Source: Nematostella vectensis
Lineage: Eukaryota; Cnidaria; Anthozoa; Actiniaria; Edwardsiidae
NCBI RefSeq assembly: GCF_932526225.1
Contig: NC_064038.1
Span: forward strand, 17,845,075-17,909,074
DNA length: 64,000 nt
Direction: 5' to 3'
Made by a program: the position numbers and the translations under genes. Shown piece by piece: positions 1-9,600 of this stretch; position 1 is the first letter of the stretch; each line of letters begins with the position of its first letter. Below the pieces are notes generated by a model that made no database searches, was not told where the DNA came from, and was given only the letters and a program-made list of their open reading frames with translations.

Positions 1-1060
1 TGTTATCGCCATAGAACGACTCGGGGCCGATTGCCGGGGCGGCGGGCGCTCCGCTGTGCCCCCCCGGGGAGGGGCGGACGAACCGCCTTTTCGCCTCCCT
101 CCAGAAATCCGTGGGGCGCAGGCCCTGGCTGAAGACTTTGTTTGGCGTGCCGTCGATTGTAACGCGAACGCTCTTGATGTCGGGGTACACGAACTTCTCA
201 GAGTCGCGAGTCCCTGCCGTGTATGGCTCCACGAAGAGGAGCAGCAGACCACTCATAGACCTTCGCGGCAGGTTGACACTCTCGTTGATTATGCTGTCCG
301 TCCCTTTGCTAATCACGAAGGTCTTGTGAAGGTTCACTTGCTCGTAGAAGAACGTTGTGCCGTTGTGGTAGGCGGCGGCTGCAGACCGGGCGAGGTTGTC
401 GTCCCTCAGGCTTTTGTACTCCAGCTCTAGATTTTTGATGCCATAGGATAATTTGGTGGCATCGGTTCCGACTACTACCTGGTCAGCCGATGCGAACGTA
501 ATCTCGAAGAGCAGCGCCTCGGAGAGCGCCCTTGGGTATAGCACGCCGTGGTCCGTCAGCAGAGAATGGTCTAGCGGGATGGTGTACCTCGCCCCGTGGG
601 TGGCGCTTAGAGCGTTCTCCTTGGCGTTACTGGTCGCCTTATCGCCAGCCTTGGAGCGAAGCTTGCGCATGTTTTCCGACTGTATGCCCTGCTCCAGGCG
701 GTCCTCTCTCTCGACCTTGGACAGGTAAAGCTCCTCATACGTCTTGAAGACGTCGTAGCGGTTGGTGTCCTGGAGCATTTCTCCTGCAAACGTGATTTTC
801 AGGCGGCTCACGAGATTTCGGCCGACGTTGTTCACGACGGTATTATTCGCATGGCCTGAGACGGAGAGTTCGAGGCCGACCCTCAAGGAACCAGGCACGA
901 GCGTGACGCCTTCCGATAGCTTTGGGACCGCCACATATAGCGACTCCTCTGGGGAGGCCGTCGACGGGTTGAGAGTGACCCGGTGAACAGTTCTCTCGGC
1001 TTTCAACCCCAGAGGGATTCTGGGTGTTCGCTGGGGGTCGAGTTTATCGCTGACTGACAT
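1..1060 (-). CDS. Major capsid protein-like, double-jelly-roll type (3' end cut by window)
   Basis: The frame opens at an ATG at 1058-1060 (start MSVSDKLDPQRTPRIP) and stays open for 353 codons to the left edge. Residues about 60-120 hold the segment NNTVVNNVGRNLVSRLKITF followed by DTNRYDVFKTYEELYL, resembling the beta-strand core that opens Polinton-type capsid proteins. Later segments (RRSMSGLLLLFVEPYTAG, residues about 260-280) are beta-rich. There is no signal peptide or membrane segment. I recognise the family from capsid-like proteins scattered through coral and anemone genomes; assignment to the double-jelly-roll fold is inference. The gene is transcribed divergently from the next one across a 96-bp spacer. 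The C-terminal part is outside the window. Confidence 0.6.
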   Translation of the reverse strand, partial: MSVSDKLDPQRTPRIPLGLKAERTVHRVTLNPSTASPEESLYVAVPKLSEGVTLVPGSLRVGLELSVSGHANNTVVNNVGRNLVSRLKITFAGEMLQDTNRYDVFKTYEELYLSKVEREDRLEQGIQSENMRKLRSKAGDKATSNAKENALSATHGARYTIPLDHSLLTDHGVLYPRALSEALLFEITFASADQVVVGTDATKLSYGIKNLELEYKSLRDDNLARSAAAAYHNGTTFFYEQVNLHKTFVISKGTDSIINESVNLPRRSMSGLLLLFVEPYTAGTRDSEKFVYPDIKSVRVTIDGTPNKVFSQGLRPTDFWREAKRRFVRPSPGGHSGAPAAPAIGPESFYGDN

Positions 1061-1156
1061 CGTGTTTATATGCACATAAAGTACGAAGTCGCGAGGCTAT
1101 GGTGCGGACTGTTAGACATGTCTAACATAGCATAGCACGAGTTATGCGCGCGCATC
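1061..1156. promoter_or_regulatory. Divergent intergenic promoter region with 16-bp perfect palindrome
   Basis: These 96 bases separate the starts of the capsid-like gene (minus) and the coiled-coil membrane protein (plus). They contain a TATA-like run (TTTATATGCACATAAA, 1065-1080) close to the capsid start and a perfect palindrome GTTAGACATGTCTAAC at 1111-1126, near the middle. A shared bidirectional promoter with a dimeric factor site is a reasonable reading, but function is inferred from position only. Confidence 0.35.
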
Positions 1157-2128
1157 ATGGGTGATGTTGACGTTGACATTGACGATACCTTGCCGGGTGC
1201 GTCCGCCGATCGCGGGGTGGGGGACGACGAGACAACGCCCCTTATCCCGTTCGACCCCGACGATGGGGAGTCGATCCCAATGACGAGCACGTCGTCGCGT
1301 ACGCATGCTGCGCATAGGACGGCTTCGCAAACCGCAGGAACGGCAAGCGCTGAAACCTCGTTCATCACAGAGGGTTCGGCGAGGAGACTCGGTCTCGAGT
1401 CCCTCAGGAAGGAATACCCAGACCTTGACGAGAATCTGTTACGGTTCCAGTTAAGCCGGAAGGGGAAGACGGAAATACAGGTTCACAACTACGGCAGAGG
1501 AGGAGGTTGGACCAAACCATATCCGCTGTTTAACAAGGATGGGAGCATCCAAGAGTACGTTAAAAATCTGAAAGGCTTCAAGCTGGCGATGGGGCCCGTG
1601 GCAGAGGTAGACGCGGTAATCCAGGAGAACGCAGAACGAGTACAAGAGCTGCAAGGGGCGGTAGCCACAGACAGGGAGACCATCGACGACCCTAACACGC
1701 CAGAGAGTCGCCGCCAAGAGGCCCGCGAGCGCAACGAGGAGAGGCTATCCGAGATTGACGAACTAGGACGCGAAAACCGAGAGCTCGAGAACCGAAAGCC
1801 GCTAAGGGAGCGCATCAAAGCCATCTTCAAAAAGTACGGCTTCACCGCCACCGCTATCGGGTTGGCCGTAGCGACGACGATCGCGGCCATTGTGACGCCG
1901 CTCGGCAAGTCGCTCTCCTCCGTGGCCAGAGGGGTCGGTAACGGGCTTAAGGCCATCGGGAAAAAGCTGGGCGAGCTTCTCCCCGGGCTAGTAGGCAGCA
2001 TCGCGAACTTCGTGTTTAAGGCTGCGGGGGAAGCGGTGAAATTCCTTGGCGAAAACGCGTGGCTGCTCATTCTAGCCGCAGCCGCGTTCTTGGTTCGTCA
2101 AATGCAAAGCAGTCATCGGAACAAGTAA
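1157..2128 (+). CDS. Coiled-coil membrane protein of the viral module
   Basis: This 323-residue protein is not assigned to a named family. Residues 1-60 are acidic and low in structure. Residues about 150-215 are strongly charged with heptad-like spacing (a likely coiled coil). A hydrophobic Ala/Ile/Thr helix spans about 229-248, a glycine-rich amphipathic stretch follows (about 255-290), and a second hydrophobic helix lies at 301-314 before a basic tail. Such a layout suits a virion-associated or membrane-active structural protein. Its 3' end overlaps the convergent 507-residue gene by 16 bp, as expected of a compact viral genome. The first ATG of the frame is used. Confidence 0.5.
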   Translation: MGDVDVDIDDTLPGASADRGVGDDETTPLIPFDPDDGESIPMTSTSSRTHAAHRTASQTAGTASAETSFITEGSARRLGLESLRKEYPDLDENLLRFQLSRKGKTEIQVHNYGRGGGWTKPYPLFNKDGSIQEYVKNLKGFKLAMGPVAEVDAVIQENAERVQELQGAVATDRETIDDPNTPESRRQEARERNEERLSEIDELGRENRELENRKPLRERIKAIFKKYGFTATAIGLAVATTIAAIVTPLGKSLSSVARGVGNGLKAIGKKLGELLPGLVGSIANFVFKAAGEAVKFLGENAWLLILAAAAFLVRQMQSSHRNK

Positions 2129-3636
2129 TACGCCACGACCGCCACGAGCACCGACAACCCCACCTTGAGGGCGGTGTGGTCACTCTTTTCGCCCGACGTG
2201 CTATGCGCAGCCTGTCGTGCCGACGCCGGAACGGCACCGGCGCCGCCCAGGTCCGGAGCAGCCGCGCCCTCCGCGTGCACTTTCGCAGTGGCGCTTTGCC
2301 GCCGGGGCGGCACGTGGTCAGTCGCGTGATGCAACCTAGGATGCCCACCGGCCATGTTATGAGCACCGACTGGCTTTGTCTCGGTGTTGATCGCGTTTGC
2401 GCCGAGCTTCATGGAGTCCGTGGCTTTCTGCAGCTTATTGTTGTACCCCACGACGCTTTGCGTGTTTATCACCAGATCGCTCGGCATCAGCCACACTCCT
2501 GGTGCAACCGCAAGACTCAGTCTCACCTTGGCCTCCTGCACGGCTAACTGGTACCTTTGCACGCTTTGAGCGATGTCGTTTTCTATGATCGCGTCTTCGA
2601 GCAGCTGCGTGAACTCCGCCTGCGCCTCCATGGCCGGCCCACCGGCCCCTGCGATGGAGGAACGGACGTTTACCTGCGCGCCAAGCACTGTGTAGACGAA
2701 CGCCTCGACCGAGCGGTCGAGTCTCCCTAGCCCTGCTTTTGTCAGCCCCTCGCCTTTGGGAGGCGCAAACCAGCTATATTGCACGCCCCCGTGGTCGTCG
2801 TTGCGTATGTAACCCACCTGCTTCCCACTATTGTACGTCCCACCTTCGTCGCGAAACAGATTGAGGTGGCTCGGGTACTCATCCGCCGCCGTGTCGTAGC
2901 CACGGATCGCGTGCACGTTGCGATACCCCTCCTCCGGGTAGAACACAAACACATCGCCTAGCCCATGGTTCCGCCCGCCTTTCCATCGGAAGTCCGGCTT
3001 ACGCGGCAAACCGAACTCTATGCATAGACGCTCGAAAGCGGCCTTCTTGTAGGGGTTGCCTCTTTGCGCGAACGGGTTGTCGCCAGGCAGGGGGACGCCG
3101 AGCTCGTAGAGTATCCTCCGGGTGGTGAAGTAGACGTGAAACCTTAGAAATCCCCTGATGACAGAGGGGAGCGTGGTGAAAGTGGGGTCAGTTAGGGACA
3201 CCCCACAACCGGCGGTTGCGCACCAGACCGCAAAGTTGAGTTGCTGTGGCCAGTACCCATAGGAAGGCTCCGATAGCCACCGGCGAGACTCCTTGGCGGA
3301 CTTGTGCGTGACTACTGTCTCTTTGAATATGTCTCGGACCCTAGTCGTGAATGATTTGTCCTCAGCCACATGTATCTCCAGCTGCGTGAGTAGTGGGGTG
3401 ATGTCTGAGGCCGTGCTCTCCACGGGGGTCGCGGGCACGGCGTAGAGCAGCTTTTGCGCGAGGGTCAGAGACCTAGGGAAACCTAGGGAAACCGGTTTTT
3501 TGGCTTGTTCGGCTATAGCGTGTTCGATATGTTCGGCTATAGAGGCTCCCGCCGCAACTGCCGCCTTCTTCGTCTCCTCCTCCTTCCTTTGGGGGACCTC
3601 GTTCAGCATCTGCCAGCCTTCCCAATCCATGCTCAA
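2113..3636 (-). CDS. Large tail-anchored protein of the viral module
   Basis: This 507-residue intronless protein is of unknown function. The N-terminus is charged (Glu/Lys-rich, residues 10-45). The middle (about 130-300) is aromatic-rich and globular, with motifs such as LNFAVWCATAGCGVS and FHVYFTTRRILYELG. A low-complexity Ala/His/Pro region follows (about 440-485). The last 19 residues form one hydrophobic helix ending in YYLFR, a C-terminal membrane anchor. Similar proteins accompany the same capsid family in cnidarian genomes as far as I can recall, so a virion role is inferred. It diverges from the next gene across a 24-bp gap and overlaps its convergent neighbour. Confidence 0.5.
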   Translation of the reverse strand: MSMDWEGWQMLNEVPQRKEEETKKAAVAAGASIAEHIEHAIAEQAKKPVSLGFPRSLTLAQKLLYAVPATPVESTASDITPLLTQLEIHVAEDKSFTTRVRDIFKETVVTHKSAKESRRWLSEPSYGYWPQQLNFAVWCATAGCGVSLTDPTFTTLPSVIRGFLRFHVYFTTRRILYELGVPLPGDNPFAQRGNPYKKAAFERLCIEFGLPRKPDFRWKGGRNHGLGDVFVFYPEEGYRNVHAIRGYDTAADEYPSHLNLFRDEGGTYNSGKQVGYIRNDDHGGVQYSWFAPPKGEGLTKAGLGRLDRSVEAFVYTVLGAQVNVRSSIAGAGGPAMEAQAEFTQLLEDAIIENDIAQSVQRYQLAVQEAKVRLSLAVAPGVWLMPSDLVINTQSVVGYNNKLQKATDSMKLGANAINTETKPVGAHNMAGGHPRLHHATDHVPPRRQSATAKVHAEGAAAPDLGGAGAVPASARQAAHSTSGEKSDHTALKVGLSVLVAVVAYYLFR

Positions 3637-3660
3637 CCCTATTAAACACGAAGGCGGGCT

Positions 3661-4350
3661 ATGTTCAACACAATGGTGGTCCTACACGCTGAGTTCACCG
3701 GAGGTGAACTGACGCTCTTCTTCGGGCAGCCGATAAGACGCCCACGCTTTGTGGCGCTCCGGCAGTGCTCGCTGTTTAACAGCTGGTATAATCTCGAGCG
3801 GGAGCAGCAGATAACGACTATAGCCTCCCTCCCGCCCATCGCTACTCTGCCAGCCGGGCACCACACGGCCGAGTCCATCGTGGAAACGATCAACCACGCT
3901 AAAAGCCAGATTCTGACCGCGAAGCAGGACCCCCTCACCGGGAAGATCGTGCTCGTGTCCACAGGCGTTGTGTTCCTGAACATCGAGCTTTGCGCACTAT
4001 TTGGCCTAGAGGCTAAAGACGATCAGATGGGGGAGCGGGGCCTCGCAATGCCCGTGGGGGCCCCCCCACTTGAGGTGGCTTTGCCGAAAATAGAGGCCAT
4101 CTACGTCTTCTGCGACATCGTAGACCGCTCGCAGTGCCTCGCCTTAGACGAGAACTCAAACGTTCTCGCTTGGCTAGAAACCCGCGGGAGGCCGCACGAG
4201 AAAGTCGTCTATGGGCCCGACATCCCCATTTGCGTCGCAGCGTCTTCCTCTGAGTTTGTCTCGAGTATCCGAATATGGGTCAGGGATGACAGTGGTAGAC
4301 GGGTGGACTTTAAGGGCAAGCCTGTTCGCCTCGTATTAGAGCTAACCTAG
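3661..4350 (+). CDS. Small capsid-like protein, possible penton/minor capsid
   Basis: The 229-residue protein is predicted to be beta-rich, with no membrane helix. A segment at about 55-75 (PPIATLPAGHHTAESIVETI), a mid region with IYVFCDIVD (about 142-150) and a closing stretch SIRIWVRDDSGRRVDFKG (about 200-218) match the general pattern of Polinton and Polinton-like penton or minor capsid proteins: a termini-linked single jelly roll ending in a V-x-L-x-L strand. The match is by pattern only. It sits 24 bp from the divergent 507-residue gene and 16 bp before the next gene on the same strand, so the two may share a transcript. Confidence 0.4.
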   Translation: MFNTMVVLHAEFTGGELTLFFGQPIRRPRFVALRQCSLFNSWYNLEREQQITTIASLPPIATLPAGHHTAESIVETINHAKSQILTAKQDPLTGKIVLVSTGVVFLNIELCALFGLEAKDDQMGERGLAMPVGAPPLEVALPKIEAIYVFCDIVDRSQCLALDENSNVLAWLETRGRPHEKVVYGPDIPICVAASSSEFVSSIRIWVRDDSGRRVDFKGKPVRLVLELT

Positions 4351-4366
4351 GTCCGACATAGCAGGC

Positions 4367-5044
4367 ATGGCGGACAGCGACGTTAGCAGCGGTGGCATAT
4401 CCATATATCCCCCGCTTCCCAGTGCCCATCCCCCGCAAACCCCTACCGCTCCGGCAAGCACCGGCGGCGACGCGCAAAGTTTCCGACTCCAGGTAATACG
4501 TGACACTCAGGCGGTTCTAGACAACGAGATAACGCATTATCGACAGGTGCGGAAGAAATATAAGCGCGCCTTCGCCGTTACCCATGCTGTGTCTGTGGCA
4601 TCCGGCATCGCCGCAGGGGTGCTTTCCAGCGCCGGGCTGGGAGTCTCTTTGAGTGGGATAGGGGTTCTGACCGGCGCTCCGCTGGCAGGAGTCGCTGGGC
4701 TGGTCGGTGTCGTGGGCGCGGGCGCGAGGGTGGTCTCTAGGGGTCTTACGAGCAAGGTGGCTAAACACGAAGACACGATGGTTCTAGCGGAGAGTAAGAA
4801 AAACTCGATCAGCGAGCTGGTCTCTAAGGCTCTGCAAGACGGGCGTATCTCAGACGAAGAGTTCCGGCTGATACTTCAGGAACAAGAGAGATACAACGCA
4901 CTCAAGACCACCATCAGAGCTCGACACGGCCTCGCACCGCATGATAAAAAAAGCGGGAAGGGGCCCTCCCTGGTGGCACGCGAAAGGATGAAAAAGAGAC
5001 TGCAAAAAATCCGCGAGGAGTTCGGGAGCGGGGTGTTCGAGTAG
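4367..5044 (+). CDS. Glycine-zipper membrane protein of the viral module
   Basis: This 225-residue protein has a Pro/Ser-rich N-terminus (1-35), a short charged helix (40-68), a long hydrophobic Gly/Ala/Val stretch with small-residue spacing (about 71-122, including GLGVSLSGIGVL) and a charged helical C-terminal half (125-220, with ISDEEFRLILQEQERYN). No catalytic motif is visible. It is probably a virion membrane or membrane-penetration protein; I do not know its exact function. It is the last gene of the module before base composition changes. Confidence 0.5.
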   Translation: MADSDVSSGGISIYPPLPSAHPPQTPTAPASTGGDAQSFRLQVIRDTQAVLDNEITHYRQVRKKYKRAFAVTHAVSVASGIAAGVLSSAGLGVSLSGIGVLTGAPLAGVAGLVGVVGAGARVVSRGLTSKVAKHEDTMVLAESKKNSISELVSKALQDGRISDEEFRLILQEQERYNALKTTIRARHGLAPHDKKSGKGPSLVARERMKKRLQKIREEFGSGVFE

Positions 5045-5214
5045 AACTCAGGTTTAAACGCCACGCAGGCGGCTTCGAACTCACGGCCGAAAAACGATTA
5101 TTCCACGCCCCGTAGGTTGGCGGCCCTCCTCGTTTTCGCGGCCCCACCACTATTTGCCCCAAAAGGTCGTGTACGCACAAGTCCTTGGGCTTGCACGCGC
5201 CCGGCCTACACCCT

Positions 5215-5425
5215 AATTATCTATGTATGCAGCCCTGGTTGGTTATTCATGCACGCGAAACACCGACCCCTAATCGATTATTCGTGTTCGCGAAACCTAT
5301 TTTGCCTACATTAACTTTTGCCGATTGTTTACGTACGTGAAATCGGTTTGGCCTACATTAGCTTTTGCCGATTGTTTATGTACGTGAAATCGATTTGGCC
5401 TACATTAACTTCGCCGAATGTTTGT
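5215..5425. repeat. Degenerate tandem repeat of about 58 bp at the edge of the viral module
   Basis: Two good copies (GCCGATTGTTTACGTACGTG and GCCGATTGTTTATGTACGTG, each followed by AAATCG and a TTTGGCCTACATTA-type segment) and two weaker upstream copies with GCGAAAC endings lie between the last viral gene and AT-rich host-like DNA. They may be subterminal repeats of the integrated element or an unrelated minisatellite. Confidence 0.5.
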
Positions 5426-6231
5426 CTCAAACCACCCAGTCCCCCCCGTACAGTAATAAGAGGTCTTGTGTCACCCGATACATGTCTCATGCTGCGAACT
5501 GGGCAAACCATCCATTCGCACCTCAAGTCAGTTTCCCGCCAAACAAAGCATGCTGTAGCTCGACCATACAAGGTTTATAGGCCCATATAGAGCAAAAAAT
5601 ATCACAGCTCAAACTTGGTAAACAATTTCCGGGAAATAGCCTCCGGTAGAACCTTAAATTGGAGGTGAATAACGGGGTTTGTGGCAGTTAAAAGGATTTT
5701 TGGATACTTCAAAGGTCGGAGGGTAAATTGGGATCATTTTAAAGTAAGGAAAGTGTACATTGGCTCAGTTCACTAGATGCACACAAATAACGATCCGATT
5801 GGAATTCAAATTCAAATACAGAAATACTGGGACTATCCAAGCGCCCGTGCGCTAAATCACAACTTCTATTACTCTGAAATGTACCGATGATCGCTGAGGG
5901 CAGCACTGCTTGACTGAATACACCATGAAAATTGTAAATAAACAGGAGTTTTGGAATCGATACCGTCAAAAGGGTTATTGAATATATATATTGTATATAT
6001 ATATATAAAGTATATGGATGCTTGCGATTTTCATATCCTTTTATATATCAATACATAAAAAAAGATATATACCTTTTAGAGGGTCAACATGCCATTCCAC
6101 TGCTTGCTTGGTTTGAGTTTTTTAAAGAGAGTTTTAAACGATCTGACTTCTCAATAGCAAAAGCAAATGCTATCAAATAAAATGTTAGGAAATAAAAAAA
6201 AAAGCACGCACATAATATCATAATTGAAACA
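5426..6231. other. AT-rich intergenic region, no gene seen
   Basis: Between the viral module and the laminin 3' end I see only short, unsupported reading frames. There is a TA-rich tract at about 5,978-6,010 (alternating AT) and several A-runs. No RNA gene or conserved motif is recognised. Confidence 0.5.
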
Positions 6232-6237
6232 TTTATT
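6232..6237 (-). terminator. Candidate polyadenylation signal of the laminin gene
   Basis: An AATAAA hexamer on the minus strand lies about 230 bp beyond the laminin stop codon, in AT-rich DNA. It is the first canonical signal I found after the stop; no cleavage site can be proved from sequence. Confidence 0.45.
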
Positions 6238-6341
6238 ATACAATGCTTGCAAAGTCTATATGCTCTAGTATAAAATAATCGTGTTTTTAAACAATGCTAT
6301 TTCACCTGCGGATCTGACCATGTGGCTTTATCACGTGATAT

Positions 6342-6516
6342 ATCGCGTGATGTTGAAGGCAGTGATCACGTGCTCCCTATACCGGCGCACGGCAGCCCCG
6401 CGTGACCCCTTATCCTAGCACACGTGGTCTATCGCGTGATGTTGAAGGCAGTGATCACGTGCTGCCTATACCGGCGCACGGCAGCCTTGCGTGACCCCTT
6501 GTCCTAGCACAGCAGG
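6342..6516. repeat. 89-bp tandem duplication covering the laminin stop codon
   Basis: Two head-to-tail copies start at 6,342 and 6,431 and differ at only a few positions. The right copy contains the last coding bases of laminin and the TAG stop (6466-6468); the left copy lies wholly in the 3' untranslated region and repeats the same C-terminal coding sequence, including its own TAG. Confidence 0.85.
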
Positions 6517-6611
6517 CGCACGTAGCAATTCCACGAGCTTTGTGTCGATGCGCAGGCTCTCAACGCACCCATCCAGACGGACTTTGGAGAAGCCGATATG
6601 AGAATCGGCAC
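6466..6611 (-). CDS. LAMA: Laminin alpha exon 44: end of LG5 and stop
   Basis: The acceptor AATTCAG joins in phase 1 to exon 43. It encodes [20 protein letters not shown], which carries the F-x-G-C-type motif closing an LG domain (here [10 protein letters not shown]). A second Cys is six residues from the stop. The end of this exon lies in an 89-bp tandem duplication. Confidence 0.85.
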
Positions 6612-9600
6612 CTGAATTATCTTCAATGGAAAACAAATTGTCAGAAAATGCAAGTCACGCCGCACAATATCGAGTGACACGAAGCATCCATTATTAACTA
6701 TGAATTAACCATGTACAATTCTACTTATATACTATTAATGCCGTATCAAAATTCGTAAAAATGGTCACATCTTGTATCCTACAATATTCAACCAAATAGT
6801 GCCAACTCTATACTACAATATTCAACCAAATAGTGCCAACCCTATACTACAATATTCAAGCAAATAGTGCCAACTCTATACTACTTAACTCGAAATTATG
6901 CCCCCTTGCCACACAATACTCAACCAATGGTCCCATGTTTTGTACCTGGTACTCCGCCTATGTAGAACTTGCCAGTGAGTAGGAATAAGTCGGGTAGCGC
7001 GTACGTGAGAGGTGAATGCTTATCCACTGAGAGGGTGATGTTACGCTCAGCGCGCTGTAACCGAATCTCATGGAATTGATTGTCGCATAATTGATAAGAA
7101 GCGTTGTACTCTCTTTCTGGTGGGATCGCCGGGTCTGTCCATCTCATCACCGTAGGTTCGCTTTCTGACGTGAAGGACAGCACGATCTGGGATCAAATTA
7201 CACAGTTAGAAAAACACAATATCATAAACAAGTTTAGAGGGGGGTCTGGGGCGCAGCTTTCAGAGCGATGAAGTTGGTTGGTTCTCGCCCTTGCTCCAGG
7301 GGTTTATCTCATAGTTCTCCGAGTTTTTCTCCCTCGACAAAAAAAATCTCGATCCTAGTCATCCTAAGCTGTGTTCCTGTGTTTCTGTTCAGTTCAGACA
7401 TGTACCATGTTAAGACATGTTTCTGTTCAGTTTAGACATGTTCCTGTTCAGTTCGAACATGCTCCTTTTCAGTTCAGACGTGTTACTGTTCAGTTCAGAC
7501 ATGTTCCTGTTTAGTTCAGACATGTTCCTGTTCAGTTCAAACATGTTTCTGTTCAGTTCAGACATGTTTCTGTTTAGTTCAGACATGTTTCTGTTCAGTT
7601 CAGACATGCTCCTGTTCAGTTCAGACATGCTCCTGTTCACTTCAGACATGTTCCTGTTCAGTTCAGACATGTTCCTGTTCAGTTCAGACATGTTCCTGTT
7701 CAGTTCAGACATGTTTCTGTTCAGTTCAGGCATGTTTTTGCTCAGGTCAGACATGTTCCTGTTCAGTATGTTGACTCGACTACGTTGTATCTGCGCCATT
7801 GTTATTGAGTATTTCAGCTAGTGCATTTTTACCTAGTGCATTACGGTATAGACTTTTCAATCGTCTAATGTGATCGCTGCAAAATTATTTGCTCCGTTGG
7901 CGTGCACTTGAGCTCGATGGTTAAGACCCCTTTCTCGACAATTTTCGTACCCGTCCAACCAGTTCCCAGTTCCTGTTTGCCCTTAGGCCATTAAATACAA
8001 CAAATAGGTTGACCATAGGTCCATTTAATACCCCTTATGGGCTGGCCAGAGGTCCATTTAATACCTCTTATTGGCTGACCACAGGTACATATCTCACAAG
8101 GTATACACGATGACTAAAGCAAGACGACTTTTATTAGCCAGGTGTTCCTGGAATGAAGTCACGTGACCCACCTGGCCCTCTAGTTGTTCTAGAGTGACAG
8201 CTCCCTTCCCTGTGTGGTTTGTGATGACCAATAGCAGCCCAGAACGCTTGACTGTGCGGAACTTCAGCGACATGTCAAATGTACTAGGAAGTGTGAAGTC
8301 ATTATCTGAAATACAAAGGCGTTTGTCGAAATTTGAGTCATGTTATATTTATTAATTCAGTTGAGGCAAGTTTTTAAAGTTTGCTTTGCGCAACAAAATA
8401 TTATTCCCTTTCTGACCAAACACGAGAACAAGATGACGACATGTGACCGTCAGTCAGGCATATTTTGAAATCATTAAAAAGCGGCAAATGACTGAGATTT
8501 TATTAATCAAATATCATTTAAACGATTCCCCGAGGTTGTATTTCCAAAACAATACCAGAGAGGTGTCTGATTGAGATGATTAATCAAATGACGTTAACAA
8601 AGTATAACACTTTAATCGAGGTTAGTTGAAGTATTCCACTCATATGTTGTATTTGTAGATGTAAAAAATGGACCAGGCTGCAAATTACTTACCAAAGTAC
8701 AGTTTCTAAAAAGGCCTACATTTGAGTAGAAACTGTCGTACTTATAAAGTAGAATCTGTCGTACTTACAGAGTAGAATCTGTCGTACTTACAGAGTAGAA
8801 TCTGTCGTACTTACAGAGTAGAATCTGTCGTACTTACAGAGTAGAATCTGTCGTACTTACAGAGTAGAATCTGTCGTACTTACAGAGTAGAATCTGTGGG
8901 TCGTACTTACAGAGTAGAATATGTCGTACTTACAAAGTAGAATATGTCGTACTAACAGAGTAGAATCTGTCGTACTTACAGAGTAGAATCTGTCGTACTT
9001 ACAGAGTAGAATCTGCGGTACATACAGAGTAGAATCTGTCGTACTTACAGAGTAGAATCTGTCGTACTTACAGAGTAGAATCTGTCGTACTTACAGAGTA
9101 GAATCTGTCGTACTTACAGAGTAGAATCTGTCGTACTTACAGAGTAGAATCTATCGTACTTACAGAGTAGAATCTGTCGTACTTACAGAGTAGAATCTGC
9201 CGTACATACAGAGTAGAATCTGTCGTACTTACAGAGTAGAATCTGTCGTACTTACAGAGTAGAATCTGTCGTACTTACAGAGTAGAATATGTCGGTCGTA
9301 CTTACAGAGTAGAATATGTCGGTCGTACTTACAGAGTAGAATCTGTCGTACTTACAGAGTAGAATCTGTCGTACTTGCAGAGTAGAATCTGTCGTACTTA
9401 CAGAGTAGAATCTGTCGGTCGTACTTACAGAGTAGAATATGTCCTACTTACAGAGTAGAATCTGTCGTACTTACAGAGTAGAATCTGTCGTACTTACAGA
9501 GTAGAATCTGTCGTACTAACAGAGTAGAATCTGTCGTACTTACAGAGTAGAATCTGTCGTACTTACAGAGTAGAATCTGTCGTACTTACAGAGTAGAATC

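Larger units (their letters stand above)
1..5100. mobile_element. Integrated Polinton-like virus module (right part)
   Basis: Five long intronless reading frames fill this stretch with almost no spacing: two divergent starts, one 16-bp overlap of convergent ends and one 16-bp codirectional gap. The DNA is clearly richer in G and C than the AT-rich DNA after about 5.2 kb. Gene content (capsid-like, membrane-associated and tail-anchored proteins) fits the virion-protein block of Polintons/Mavericks or Polinton-like viruses, which are common in cnidarian genomes. Polymerase B, integrase, packaging ATPase and protease are not in view; they would lie left of the window. All five frames are open, which suggests a young or still functional copy. 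The class is inference from gene style and layout. Confidence 0.6.

Noticed and set aside
2059-2547. 162-codon plus-strand frame inside the viral module
   Set aside because: It is antisense to the 507-residue gene, with no family features; high GC favours such shadow frames.
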